Positions 36,904-45,756 of a stretch of 58,013 bases of DNA are shown here, one piece after another. The notes beneath the pieces were generated by a model. It was given only the letters and a program-made list of their open reading frames with translations, made no database searches and had not been told where the DNA came from. The translations under genes were made by a program, and so were the position numbers. Within the stretch, counting starts at the first letter, position 1. Each line of letters starts with the position of its first letter. Source of the DNA: Sulfitobacter sabulilitoris (GTDB lineage Bacteria; Pseudomonadota; Alphaproteobacteria; Rhodobacterales; Rhodobacteraceae). The stretch covers positions 1 through 58,013 of the forward strand of contig NZ_VANS01000008.1 in the NCBI RefSeq assembly GCF_005887615.1, read 5' to 3'.

Positions 36904-37929
36904 TCAGGGCTCTGATCGTGCTTTCCCCGCCGCGGAGACGGCCTGCATCCGCGCCAGGACATCGACCCCTTGCTGCTTCCAGAAATGCAGAAGGTCGATG
37001 AACACCCAGTTCTCGGCCAGCTTGTCGCCCGCGCGGCGATAGATATCGATGACGCGAAATTCACCGGGGCGGTCCGTCGCCGGCATGCTCATGAAGCCGC
37101 CGGTCGGCACGGCGGTGAAGTTCGGCCAGCCAAAGAACCCGCCATACGCGCCTTCCGCGATGCGGCAGATGTGCCCGGTGGCGGATCGATCGCGGAACCC
37201 GGCGCGAAACGGGCCCGCGTGCTGCTTGGCATAACGTTCTATGGTATAGGTCGCGCCGATCCCCGCCGGCCCCCACCAGATCATGTCATCGTGCCATGAC
37301 CGCGCCAGCTCCTCTTCAAGCGGCAGGCCCGACGCCCATTGCCCTAGGTCACCGATCATCGCGTCGATCGCCGCCTGCGTTCTGTCGCCGTCTTGCGGCG
37401 CCTGCGGGCCGAACATCACGCCGTCATGCGTCTGCGGGCCCGGCTGTACCAGATGCGCGGCCGTCTGCGGCGGGAACGGGGCCAGACCGGACTGCATCAT
37501 CAGGTGGGGTATGTCGAAATACATCGCCGTCCGGGCAATCTTGCCGTCTTCGATCAGGTGAAATTCGCCATAGCGCAGGAATGCCATCCGGCCTGTCGGC
37601 GCGATCCCCAGCCACGGCGCGTCGAACAGGCCCATCAGGTGCCCCATCGAGCAGACCCAGACACCCTGCGTGCCTGGCAACCGGTTGTGCCCGGCCATGA
37701 ACACATCCAGCCGCCGCTGTATCCGGCCCAGCGACCGGCGCAGCGGCTGCCAGAACGTCCGACCGACCTCCGCCGCGCCTGTCAGCGCATCGAAGGGGTG
37801 ATACCCAAGCCACTCGTACGACGGCGTCGCGAATCGCCCGATGACCTCCGGGATCTCCGCGACCTCGGCGCCATCCAGCGCGGCGTAATAGGCGCGCACC
37901 AGATCCTTGGCGGCCTGAATTTCTGACAT
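36904..37929 (-). CDS. SnoaL-like (NTF2-fold) protein, two-domain
   Basis: 341 aa with two NTF2/SnoaL-like halves (about 1-150 and 175-330). The first half contains PTGRMAFLRYGEFHLIEDGK; the second ends with ENWVFIDLLH then QQGVDVLARM, a signature shared with the proteins at 42755 and 44704. The fold houses polyketide cyclases, isomerases and dehydratases. The gene is transcribed divergently from the ABC-transporter operon across a region with two LacI-type operators, and a TTGCAT/TAAAAT promoter reads towards it. It is likely coregulated and part of the same pathway. Confidence 0.8.
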   Translation of the reverse strand: MSEIQAAKDLVRAYYAALDGAEVAEIPEVIGRFATPSYEWLGYHPFDALTGAAEVGRTFWQPLRRSLGRIQRRLDVFMAGHNRLPGTQGVWVCSMGHLMGLFDAPWLGIAPTGRMAFLRYGEFHLIEDGKIARTAMYFDIPHLMMQSGLAPFPPQTAAHLVQPGPQTHDGVMFGPQAPQDGDRTQAAIDAMIGDLGQWASGLPLEEELARSWHDDMIWWGPAGIGATYTIERYAKQHAGPFRAGFRDRSATGHICRIAEGAYGGFFGWPNFTAVPTGGFMSMPATDRPGEFRVIDIYRRAGDKLAENWVFIDLLHFWKQQGVDVLARMQAVSAAGKARSEP

Positions 37930-37994
37930 CGGTTCAATTCCTCAACTATTTCAGACCGATGGACCCGCGGTAACAACCGCCTGATCCATACGCC

Positions 37995-38010
37995 ATGCAT
38001 ACGCTTGCAA
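37995..38010. promoter_or_regulatory. LacI-type operator O1
   Basis: ATGCATACGCTTGCAA is an imperfect palindrome around a central CG, the hallmark of LacI-family operators. Its core TGCATACGCTTGCAA recurs inverted at 38050-38065, with 55 bp between centres. The LacI-type regulator of the operon (46517-47536) is the obvious ligand. Confidence 0.7.
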
Positions 38011-38037
38011 AAATTTCTTGCCTTATGGCGGTTTCTC

Positions 38038-38065
38038 ATTTTACCTTCTTTGCAAGCGTATGCAA
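38038..38065 (-). promoter_or_regulatory. promoter towards the divergent SnoaL-like gene
   Basis: On the complement strand -35 TTGCAT (38060-38065), a 16-bp spacer and -10 TAAAAT (38038-38043) read towards the gene starting at 37929. The -35 box lies inside operator O2. A weaker plus-strand pair, TTGCCT (38018-38023) and TTACCT (38041-38046) with 17-bp spacing, could serve the ABC operon. Confidence 0.6.
38050..38065. promoter_or_regulatory. LacI-type operator O2
   Basis: TTGCAAGCGTATGCAA, the inverted near-copy of O1, again centred on CG (38057/38058). It overlaps the minus-strand -35 box and would overlap the start region of plus-strand transcription, so repressor binding should block both directions. 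Confidence 0.72.
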
Positions 38066-38086
38066 GTTGCGCTGGCGGGAGGGATC

Positions 38087-39142
38087 ATGGCCGAAATTCA
38101 ACTCAGGAACCTGTCCAAGCGATGGGGGTCTTTCATCGGGGTGAACAACTTCGATCTGACCATCGCGGATCAGGAATTTCTGGTGCTGCTGGGTCCATCC
38201 GGCTGCGGCAAGACCACGACAATGCGGATGATCGCCGGGCTGGAGGATGCCACGGAGGGCGAAATCTGGATCGGGGATCGACAGGTCAACGACCTCGACC
38301 CGAAGGACCGCGATGTCGCGATGGTGTTCCAGTCCTACGGTCTTTATCCGCACCTGAACGTCTACGAGAACATTCGGTTTCCGCTCAAGGTGCGCAAGGC
38401 CGACCCCGCCACCCACGACGAGCGGGTGATGAAGGCCGCGGAAATGGTCGAGCTCACGGAATTCCTGCACCGCAAACCCGCCGAGCTGTCGGGCGGGCAA
38501 CGGCAGCGGGTTGCATTGGCGCGCGCCATCGTGCGCAAGCCGTCGGTGTTCCTGATGGACGAGCCGCTGTCGAACCTCGACGCGAAACTGCGCGTCTCGA
38601 CGCGCGCGCAGATCAAGAACCTCAGCCACGAGCTGAAGGTGACAACGGTTTACGTGACCCACGACCAGATTGAGGCGATGACGCTGGCAGATCGCGTCGT
38701 GGTGATGAAGGCCGGGGTCGTGCAACAGGTGGGAACGCCGACCGACATTTACGACAATCCCGCCAATACCTTCGTGGCCAGTTTCATCGGATCACCGGCG
38801 ATGAACCTGATGGATGGCGACCTTAGGGACGGAACCTTTACTGGCAAGAACGTGGAAATCACCGGTCTGAACGGCGCCGACGGCCCTGTGACCCTGGGCT
38901 TTCGCGCCGAAGATGCCAGCGTCGCCGAAGCCGGGACCAGCGGCGCGGTCAATGCGCCGCTCTATACCATCGAGCTGTTGGGCGACGCCACGATGCTGAC
39001 GGTCCGCGCGGGCGGGCAGATGGTGTCGGTGAAGGCGCACAAAGAGTACCGCGCAGGCATCGGCGACCCGGTATCCTTGGCCATACCGGCCGCAATTTGC
39101 CACCTGTTCGACCGGACCACCGGCGCGCGTATCGCGGCGTAG
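38087..39142 (+). CDS. carbohydrate-type ABC transporter ATP-binding protein (MalK/UgpC-like)
   Basis: 351 aa. Walker A GPSGCGKTT (36-44), LSGGQRQRVALARA signature, Walker B VFLMDEPLSNLDAKLR and H-loop VYVTHDQIEAM are complete, followed by a C-terminal TOBE/OB domain as in CUT1 sugar importers. The ATG at 38087 follows GGAGG (38078-38082) by 4 nt. It is the first gene of the 13-gene operon, just downstream of O2. Confidence 0.94.
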   Translation: MAEIQLRNLSKRWGSFIGVNNFDLTIADQEFLVLLGPSGCGKTTTMRMIAGLEDATEGEIWIGDRQVNDLDPKDRDVAMVFQSYGLYPHLNVYENIRFPLKVRKADPATHDERVMKAAEMVELTEFLHRKPAELSGGQRQRVALARAIVRKPSVFLMDEPLSNLDAKLRVSTRAQIKNLSHELKVTTVYVTHDQIEAMTLADRVVVMKAGVVQQVGTPTDIYDNPANTFVASFIGSPAMNLMDGDLRDGTFTGKNVEITGLNGADGPVTLGFRAEDASVAEAGTSGAVNAPLYTIELLGDATMLTVRAGGQMVSVKAHKEYRAGIGDPVSLAIPAAICHLFDRTTGARIAA

Positions 39143-39228
39143 GCCCAAATCAAGAACCCCGGCAACAAGCCGGCCATCCAACGGGTGTCGGACAACCGGC
39201 GCCGCAGTATCAAAAGGGAGTGTAGACC

Positions 39229-40452
39229 ATGTATCTGAGAAATCTTGTAGTGTCGGGCGCCATATCACTGATGGGCACCGGCGCGTTCGCCGCCTGTTCG
39301 TACGAAAACGAAACGCCGGTCAGCATGCTGTCGGCTGGCTTCGAAGCCTGGAAGGCCGTGTCCGACGCGATGGCCGAATGCGGCAACTTCACCGCCGAAC
39401 TGGATCAGGAGTTCCGCACCAAGCAGCCGGCGGCCTTTGCCGCGCAGCCGTCGCTTTATACCATTGGCGGGGTGTCGAACGGCACCATCACGCCGTTGAT
39501 GAACGAAGGCACCATTCGCCCGCTTGACGATCTGGTGGCGAAATACGGTCAGGACCTGTCGCCGAACCAGTTGATCCGCATCGACGGCAAGATCATGGCG
39601 ATCGGGATGATGGTCAACACCCAGCACCTGATCTATCGCGATGACATCCTGACCGATCTGGGCATCGCGGTCCCGACCACCTGGGACGAGGTTCTGGATG
39701 CCGCCGAAAAAATCAAGGCCGCGGGCGTTGTGGACTATCCCTTGGGCGCCACGATGAAATCCGGCTGGAACCTGGCGCAGGATTTCAACAACATGTTCCT
39801 AGGCTACGGCGGACAGTTCTATGACGAGAACAACATGCCGACGGTCAATACCGATGCGGGCGTGAACGCCCTCGAGACGCTCAAGGCGATCACGGCCTAC
39901 CTGGATCCCGAATACCTCGTGTCCGATTCCACCTACGTGCAGCAGCAGTTGCAACAGGGCAAGATCGCCATGGCGAACCTCTGGGCCAGCCGCGCCGGAT
40001 CGGTGGATGTCGAGGGCGAAAGCCAGGTCGTCGGCAAGGTCAACACCGCCGCGGCCCCACTGGCCATGGAGGGCGGCGCGCCAGCCACGACGATCTGGTG
40101 GGACGGCGTCGTCATCGCCGCCAACGTCTCCGACGAGCAAGCCGACGCGGCCTTCCGGCTGATCGTCGAGGGGTTGGACACCGAGATGGTCAAGGCCAAC
40201 AACGGTGCGGCGGTCTGGCTCATTCCCGGATACGACCCCGATCGCCTGGCACAGGGCGCGATCGCGACCTTGACCGCGCAACCCGCCCCGCAGGCCTATC
40301 CATCGACGTCGGCAATGGGCCTGATGCACACCGCCATCGGCAACGGGGTCAGCGATTACCTGACTGGCGCCAAGGATGCCGCGACCACGCTGGCCGACAT
40401 CGAAGCAGCCTATCTGACGTCGGCCAAGGAGGCCGGGCTGATCGCCGAATGA
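39229..40452 (+). CDS. extracellular solute-binding protein (family 1, CUT1 type)
   Basis: 407 aa. A signal peptide (about 1-21, ending GAFA) is followed by a family 1 binding-protein fold (GIAVPTTWDEVLDAAEKIKA, GKIAMANLWASRAG). C23 and C51 may form a disulfide near the mature N terminus. Ligand residues cannot be read from sequence alone. AAGGGAG lies 8 nt before the ATG. A UUCG hairpin just after the stop probably protects this message. Confidence 0.92.
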   Translation: MYLRNLVVSGAISLMGTGAFAACSYENETPVSMLSAGFEAWKAVSDAMAECGNFTAELDQEFRTKQPAAFAAQPSLYTIGGVSNGTITPLMNEGTIRPLDDLVAKYGQDLSPNQLIRIDGKIMAIGMMVNTQHLIYRDDILTDLGIAVPTTWDEVLDAAEKIKAAGVVDYPLGATMKSGWNLAQDFNNMFLGYGGQFYDENNMPTVNTDAGVNALETLKAITAYLDPEYLVSDSTYVQQQLQQGKIAMANLWASRAGSVDVEGESQVVGKVNTAAAPLAMEGGAPATTIWWDGVVIAANVSDEQADAAFRLIVEGLDTEMVKANNGAAVWLIPGYDPDRLAQGAIATLTAQPAPQAYPSTSAMGLMHTAIGNGVSDYLTGAKDAATTLADIEAAYLTSAKEAGLIAE

Positions 40453-40459
40453 CCGTTTC

Positions 40460-40485
40460 GCGGCGGGGCGTTCGCGCCCTGCCGC
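40460..40485 (+). other. UUCG-capped intercistronic hairpin after the binding-protein gene
   Basis: GCGGCGGGGCG (40460-40470), loop TTCG and CGCCCTGCCGC (40475-40485) make an 11-bp stem with one G-U pair, closed by a C(UUCG)G tetraloop. No U-tract follows. It sits 7 nt after the stop, between the binding-protein and permease genes. Confidence 0.85.
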
Positions 40486-40576
40486 ACCCATCAATCCCGA
40501 GGTTTGACCCTGCGCAGCCGCGCCCTGCGCAGCGTCAAAGTCCGGGCCGAAGCGACCGTATGAAAAGGGCCATGCC

Positions 40577-41599
40577 ATGAAATTCAAAACCTTTGCAGCC
40601 TTCGTCGGCCCGTCGCTGTTCATGATGCTGGTGTTCATCGCCCTGCCGTTGGTCAGCGTGTTCACGCAAAGCTTTTACAACACGCAGCCGGTGTTCGAGC
40701 AGGTCGAGATCGAAAGCTGCACGCCGGGGTTTCCCGATCCGGTCTGTGTCACCCGGACTGAAACCAAGCCGATACTCGGCGAGGATGGCAAGATCCTGAC
40801 CCAGACCCGGTTCACCGGGCTGGAAAGTTACCGCAACGTTCTGGAGTTGGGCCGGGTCAAGGACGCCCTCGCGAACGGCAGCTGGCGTCAGTTGATGGCA
40901 ATCGATTTCTGGAAGGCGCTGCGGTTCACGCTGACCTTCACGTTGCTGACACTGCCGTTGGTCGTCGTTGTCGGGCTGGCGATCGCTCTGGCCGTCAACA
41001 ACGCCGCGAAATCGCTGCGTGGGCCGGTGATCTTCATCTCGCTGCTGCCCTTCATCATCACGCCGGTGATCGGCGCGCTGTCGATCCGCTGGCTGTTCAT
41101 CGGTGACGGCATCCTGACCAGTTTTCTCGAATGGTGGCTGGCACAGGACATCGCGATGTTCGCGCAGGGCTGGACGATCGAATTGATGATGCTGTTCTAC
41201 CGGGTCTGGCACGTCGCGCCCTTTGCCTTTGTCATCTTTTACGCGGGCCTGCAGACGGTCAACCAGGACACGCTGGAAAGCGCGATCATCGACGGCGCAA
41301 ACCGATGGGAACGGCTGCGTTACGTGATCGTGCCGCACCTGATGCCGCTGATCGTCTTCGTGGCGCTCATTCACCTGATGGACTGCTACCGCGTGTTCGA
41401 GGAAATCGTCGGCTTCTCAAGCCAAAGCCACGTGATCTCGCTTCAGTGGCTGACCTACGACTTCCTGACGCCCGACGATGCGGGCAACCGGTCCATCGGG
41501 CGGGCATCGGCCAGCGCGATGCTGACGATGATCGGTATCGTGGTCCTGCTCATTCCCCTGCTCACGCGCACCTGGCGCGACCACAAAGGAAGCCACTGA
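40577..41599 (+). CDS. sugar ABC transporter permease (MalF-like)
   Basis: 340 aa, about six transmembrane helices. The cytoplasmic EAA loop reads ESAIIDGANRWERLRYVIVP. A periplasmic insert after helix 1 (about 30-80) carries two cysteines (ESCTPG, PVCVTR) that could pair. AAAAGGG precedes the ATG by 7 nt. The partner permease starts 1 nt after the stop. Confidence 0.93.
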   Translation: MKFKTFAAFVGPSLFMMLVFIALPLVSVFTQSFYNTQPVFEQVEIESCTPGFPDPVCVTRTETKPILGEDGKILTQTRFTGLESYRNVLELGRVKDALANGSWRQLMAIDFWKALRFTLTFTLLTLPLVVVVGLAIALAVNNAAKSLRGPVIFISLLPFIITPVIGALSIRWLFIGDGILTSFLEWWLAQDIAMFAQGWTIELMMLFYRVWHVAPFAFVIFYAGLQTVNQDTLESAIIDGANRWERLRYVIVPHLMPLIVFVALIHLMDCYRVFEEIVGFSSQSHVISLQWLTYDFLTPDDAGNRSIGRASASAMLTMIGIVVLLIPLLTRTWRDHKGSH

Positions 41600-41600
41600 C

Positions 41601-42758
41601 ATGTCCACCCCCCTGTCCATGCGCCAATCCTTGTCCCTTCGGGTCGGGTCCGCCGGCTTCCTGATCTTCTGGTGCCTGCTGGCAGCGTTTCCGATCGTCT
41701 GGATCGCCGTGATGAGCTTCAAGTCGCCGGTGGATGCCTTTGCGTCCAACCCGCTCGACGTGGTCATCGGCCCAGCCACCCGCGCTGACGGCAACGGGCT
41801 GTCGATCATCGACATCGTGCTGGGGCTGGCCGCGCTTTGGGCGTCGGCGCGGTTTGCCCTGCGCACGTTGCCGCGGATGGTGTCGCGCCTGACCCAGCCG
41901 GGCACCATCGTGATCGGCTGGATCATTGCGGTGTCGGGCTTCGCAGTATCCTTCGTCATCGGCTTCTTCGTGATCCTGCCGGTAATCCTGACAGGTCTGA
42001 ACGCCATCGCGGGGCCGCTGTCGACGCCGCTGATCGGGCTGACGACGGTGCATTACCAATCGGTCTGGGTGGACAACGAATTCTACCGCAATTTCCTCAA
42101 TTCGCTTTTGGTGACCACCGGCGTCGTCACGGTCTCTCTGACGGTCGGAACGCTGGCGGGGTACGGTCTGGCGCGCTCGGGTTCCAATCTGGCGTTCTGG
42201 CTGCTGATCCTCGCGCTGATCTTCCGGGCGCTGCCCCATTCGGTGCTGGTGGCGGGATACCTGCCGGTCTTCATCAACTCAGCGGAAATTCTGCGGCCAA
42301 TCTTCGGCGACGCCGCGCCGACGCTGTACGGGCAGCCCTACGCGGTGATCGCGGTGCTGGTGGCGATCAACCAGCCCTTCACGATCTGGATGCTTCGGTC
42401 GTTCTTTCACTCTATCCCGACCGAACTGGACGAAGCCGCGCGCGTCGATGGATGTTCGCATTTCCAGGCCTTTCGCCGCGTCATCATGCCGGTGATGTGG
42501 CCCGGCGTCATCACCACGGGCCTGTTCAGCTTCCTGCTGGGCTACAACGACTTCCTCGTGACCTCTTTGCTGCTGGATGCGCAAAACCAGACGATGGTTC
42601 CGGCCATCGCGGGCTATTTCAACCGCGAAACCACCACCACCGACCAAGTCGAGGCGATTGCCGCCGCCGTGTCGATCACCGCGCCGCTGTTCTTGCTGGT
42701 CATGGTGTTCCAGCGCCAGATCGTATCGGGCCTGACCGCGGGGGCGGTCAAGGGATGA
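41601..42758 (+). CDS. sugar ABC transporter permease (MalG-like) with extra membrane segment
   Basis: 385 aa, about 100 residues longer than usual CUT1 MalG proteins. The first helix (about 20-40) and SPVDAFASNPLDVV are typical. A segment of about 90 residues (55-145) with two predicted helices (about 68-82 and 102-130) is then inserted before the usual VHYQSVWVDNEFYRNFLNS block. The EAA loop DEAARVDGCSHFQAFRRVIM is intact. Its stop overlaps the next start (ATGA). Confidence 0.92.
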   Translation: MSTPLSMRQSLSLRVGSAGFLIFWCLLAAFPIVWIAVMSFKSPVDAFASNPLDVVIGPATRADGNGLSIIDIVLGLAALWASARFALRTLPRMVSRLTQPGTIVIGWIIAVSGFAVSFVIGFFVILPVILTGLNAIAGPLSTPLIGLTTVHYQSVWVDNEFYRNFLNSLLVTTGVVTVSLTVGTLAGYGLARSGSNLAFWLLILALIFRALPHSVLVAGYLPVFINSAEILRPIFGDAAPTLYGQPYAVIAVLVAINQPFTIWMLRSFFHSIPTELDEAARVDGCSHFQAFRRVIMPVMWPGVITTGLFSFLLGYNDFLVTSLLLDAQNQTMVPAIAGYFNRETTTTDQVEAIAAAVSITAPLFLLVMVFQRQIVSGLTAGAVKG

Positions 42759-43327
42759 CCGGTTTCGACCCCACCGCCCCTGCGGCCACCGGCAAGGGCG
42801 CACGCCCCGAACAGGCGATTTTGTCGCGCGACACCGACCTGTCGAAAACGGACGCGACCCGCGCCGTGATCGAAACGATGGTCGATGGGCTGAACGATCA
42901 CAGGATCGACGACATCGGCGCTTTTTTCGCGGATGGGTTCCGCTGGATGGGCAACCAGGGTTGCGGCACCAAGCTGGGCCTGCAACAGTTCCAGGACAAT
43001 TGGCAACGCCCCTTCCAGGCCGCGTTCTCCGACAAGGTCTGCATCGACGAGGCACGGCTTTTCATGGGCGAATGGGCCGCCGCATTCGGACGGCAGGAGG
43101 CCACGCACGCGGGTGCCTTCATGGGCGTCGCCGCAACCGGAAAGCGGGTACAGATCCGCTATATGGACTTCTGGAAGGTGGAAAATGGCCGGATCACCGA
43201 CAATTGGGTGATGGTCGATTTTGCGCATGTGCTGGCCCAGCTTGGCGTCGATGTTTTCGGCGGCCAGGGCTGGGAAGCCTACGACACGGGCGACGCAACT
43301 CCGCCACAACCCGACAATCGAGGATAA
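42755..43327 (+). CDS. SnoaL-like (NTF2-fold) protein, single domain
   Basis: 190 aa, one NTF2/SnoaL-like domain (about 35-170). It ends with [20 protein letters not shown] and then [10 protein letters not shown], closely resembling the C-terminal halves of the proteins at 36904 and 44704. It looks like a duplicated and shortened paralogue. Translationally coupled to the permease and 4 nt before the HisD-like gene. Confidence 0.82.
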   Translation: MTGFDPTAPAATGKGARPEQAILSRDTDLSKTDATRAVIETMVDGLNDHRIDDIGAFFADGFRWMGNQGCGTKLGLQQFQDNWQRPFQAAFSDKVCIDEARLFMGEWAAAFGRQEATHAGAFMGVAATGKRVQIRYMDFWKVENGRITDNWVMVDFAHVLAQLGVDVFGGQGWEAYDTGDATPPQPDNRG

Positions 43328-43331
43328 CGAA

Positions 43332-44660
43332 ATGACGATCGAATATCTCAAGCGCGGCAAATCGGACGCAGAGCGCGGCGAGGACGATGCCAAGACCCGC
43401 GCCGTTGTCGAGACGACGCTGAAAGACATCGAGGCGCGCGGGGATACGGCCGTGCGCGATTTGTCCGCGCAGTTCGACAGGTATTCCCCGGCCTCCTTCA
43501 GGCTGAGCCAGAGCGAGATCGAAGCCTTGATGGCGCGGGTATCGGACCGCGAGATGGCGGACATCCGGTACGCCCAAGACAACGTCCGCCGCTTTGCACA
43601 GGCGCAGCGCGACTCGATGCTCGATATCGAAGTGGAATTGCAGCCGGGCGTGATACTGGGTCACAAGACGATCCCGGTGCAGTCCGTCGGCTGCTACGTT
43701 CCGGGCGGCAAGTTTCCGATGGTCGCCAGCGCTCATATGTCGGTGGCCACCGCATCGGTCGCGGGGGTCCCGCGCATCATCGCCTGCACCCCCCCCTTCA
43801 ACGGCGAGCCGAACCCGGCGGTGATCGCCGCGATCCATCTTGGAGGGGCGCATGAAATCTACGTGCTGGGCGGGATCCAGGCGGTCGGCGCCATGGCCAT
43901 CGGGACGGAAACGATCGACCCCGTGCATCTGCTGGTGGGCCCCGGCAACGCCTTTGTCGCCGAGGCCAAGCGCCAGCTTTTCGGTCGGGTGGGGATCGAC
44001 CTTTTCGCCGGGCCGACCGAAACGATGGTTATCGCCGACGACACAGTTGATGCCGAAATCTGCGCCACCGACCTTCTCGGTCAGGCCGAGCATGGCTACA
44101 ACAGCCCCTGCGTGCTGCTGACCAACAGCCGGTCTCTGGCCGAAGCGACCCTGGCGGAAATCGACCGCCTGCTGACCATCCTGCCCACCGCCGATACAGC
44201 GCGCGTCAGTTGGGAGACCTACGGCGAAGTGATCCTTTGTGACAGCTATGACGAAATGCTGGCCGTCGCCGACGACATCGCGTCAGAGCACGTGCAGGTG
44301 ATGACCGATCGCGACGATTGGTTCCTCGAGCACATGACCTGCTATGGCGCGCTGTTTCTGGGCCCGCGCACAAACGTGGCCAACGGCGACAAGGTGATCG
44401 GCACCAACCACACCCTGCCTACGAAAAAGGCGGGGCGCTATACGGGCGGATTATGGGTCGGCAAGTTTCTGAAAACCCACAGCTATCAGAAAATCCTGAC
44501 GGATGAGGCCGCCGCGAGGGTCGGAGCCGTCGGATCGCGGCTGTGTATGCTGGAAGGCTTCGTCGGCCACGCCGAGCAATGCAACGTGCGCGTCCGGCGC
44601 TATGGCGGGATCAACGTCCCCTACGGCGAAGGCGCGCCGCTTCTCAAAACGGCGGACTGA
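43332..44660 (+). CDS. HisD-superfamily dehydrogenase, HpsN-like (sulfopropanediol dehydrogenase type)
   Basis: 442 aa. Overall fold and length match histidinol dehydrogenase. Putative zinc ligands are Q251, H254 (LLGQAEHG), D353 (NGDKVIG) and H413 (GFVGHAEQ), with catalytic E319-H320 (IASEHVQVM). Segments [29 protein letters not shown] and the N terminus [10 protein letters not shown] resemble what I recall of HpsN, which oxidises dihydroxypropanesulfonate to sulfolactate with NAD+. The AEHD motif of true HisD is changed to AEHG. Together with the neighbours this makes a histidine-synthesis role unlikely. The real substrate remains open. Confidence 0.85.
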   Translation: MTIEYLKRGKSDAERGEDDAKTRAVVETTLKDIEARGDTAVRDLSAQFDRYSPASFRLSQSEIEALMARVSDREMADIRYAQDNVRRFAQAQRDSMLDIEVELQPGVILGHKTIPVQSVGCYVPGGKFPMVASAHMSVATASVAGVPRIIACTPPFNGEPNPAVIAAIHLGGAHEIYVLGGIQAVGAMAIGTETIDPVHLLVGPGNAFVAEAKRQLFGRVGIDLFAGPTETMVIADDTVDAEICATDLLGQAEHGYNSPCVLLTNSRSLAEATLAEIDRLLTILPTADTARVSWETYGEVILCDSYDEMLAVADDIASEHVQVMTDRDDWFLEHMTCYGALFLGPRTNVANGDKVIGTNHTLPTKKAGRYTGGLWVGKFLKTHSYQKILTDEAAARVGAVGSRLCMLEGFVGHAEQCNVRVRRYGGINVPYGEGAPLLKTAD

Positions 44661-44703
44661 CGCGAAGGTTCCCTGCGGGGCACGGATACGGAAAGACGAG
44701 ACC

Positions 44704-45756
44704 ATGGAGTGTCACACCGCGAACAAGGCGCTGATCGCAAAGCTGCGGGCGGCAATGGCGAATTTCGATGGCCAGGACGTGCGCCGTGTCTTGCATGACA
44801 TCTGCGCGCCAGATGCCGTTTTCCACCTGGCCTATCCGTTCGAAACCACCACCGGGGTGGATGCCTATTACGACAAGGCCTATGCTCCACTGCTGGCCGC
44901 GGTGCCGGATCTGGAGCGGCGCGACCATATCGTGATGGCCGGGCCGACAGAAGAGGGCAACGATTGGGTCGGCTGCGGCGGTTGGTACACCGGCACGTTC
45001 CGCGCGCCGTGGCTGGACATTCCGGCGACAGGGCACATCGTGCACATGCGGCACCATGAATTCTACCGCGTGTCACAGGGCCGCGTGGTGGAGATGCAGG
45101 CGCTTTGGGACATCCCCGAAGTGATGATGCAGGCGGGGGCCTGGCCGATGGTGCCCAGCCTCGGGCGCGAATGGCATGTGCCGGGTCCGGCGACGAACGA
45201 CGGGATCGTGCCGGGGCCCCATGATGCCGCATGGGGCGCGGCCACATGCCGGCACATTGTGGAGATGCTCGAACACCTCAAGAAACACCCGAGGCTGGGT
45301 GGGCCGGAGGTGATGGAGATGCCGCGCTTCTGGCACCCCAAGATGATGTGGTACGGCCCCTCGGGGATCGGTTCGGGCCGCGGCATCGACGGCTTTCGCA
45401 ATTGGCACCAGATCCCGTTTCTCAATGGGATGCCCGACCGGGGACAATATGTGGATCAGATCACCTATCACTTTTTCGGAGACCGCGATTACGCCGCCGT
45501 CACCGGCTGGCCCGACATGTACCAGACGATCACCCACGATGGCTGGCTGGGCATCGCGCCCGCCGGTCAGAAGGTGGAGATGCGATCGCTGGATTTCTGG
45601 CGGCTGGAAAATGGCCTGATCCGGGAAAACTGGGTGCTGGTCGATCTGCTGCACATGTACCACCAGATCGGGGTCGACGTTCTTGCGCGGATGCGGCAAC
45701 TGACCGGTGCCCGCCGGGCAACCGATGTCGACACGATACAAAGGCCTGCGTCATGA
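44704..45756 (+). CDS. SnoaL-like (NTF2-fold) protein, two-domain
   Basis: 350 aa with two NTF2-fold halves. The first half includes PWLDIPATGHIVHMRHHEFY; the second has GQKVEMRSLDFWRLENG, then ENWVLVDLLH and QIGVDVLARM near 308-330. It is clearly paralogous to the divergent gene at 36904. Possible roles are isomerisation, dehydration or cyclisation of a pathway intermediate. It overlaps the SDR gene start. Confidence 0.82.
   Translation: MECHTANKALIAKLRAAMANFDGQDVRRVLHDICAPDAVFHLAYPFETTTGVDAYYDKAYAPLLAAVPDLERRDHIVMAGPTEEGNDWVGCGGWYTGTFRAPWLDIPATGHIVHMRHHEFYRVSQGRVVEMQALWDIPEVMMQAGAWPMVPSLGREWHVPGPATNDGIVPGPHDAAWGAATCRHIVEMLEHLKKHPRLGGPEVMEMPRFWHPKMMWYGPSGIGSGRGIDGFRNWHQIPFLNGMPDRGQYVDQITYHFFGDRDYAAVTGWPDMYQTITHDGWLGIAPAGQKVEMRSLDFWRLENGLIRENWVLVDLLHMYHQIGVDVLARMRQLTGARRATDVDTIQRPAS

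Noticed and set aside
43332-44660. Annotation as biosynthetic histidinol dehydrogenase (hisD)
   Set aside because: The AEHD motif is altered, the substrate region differs, and the gene sits in a LacI-controlled transporter operon rather than with his genes.
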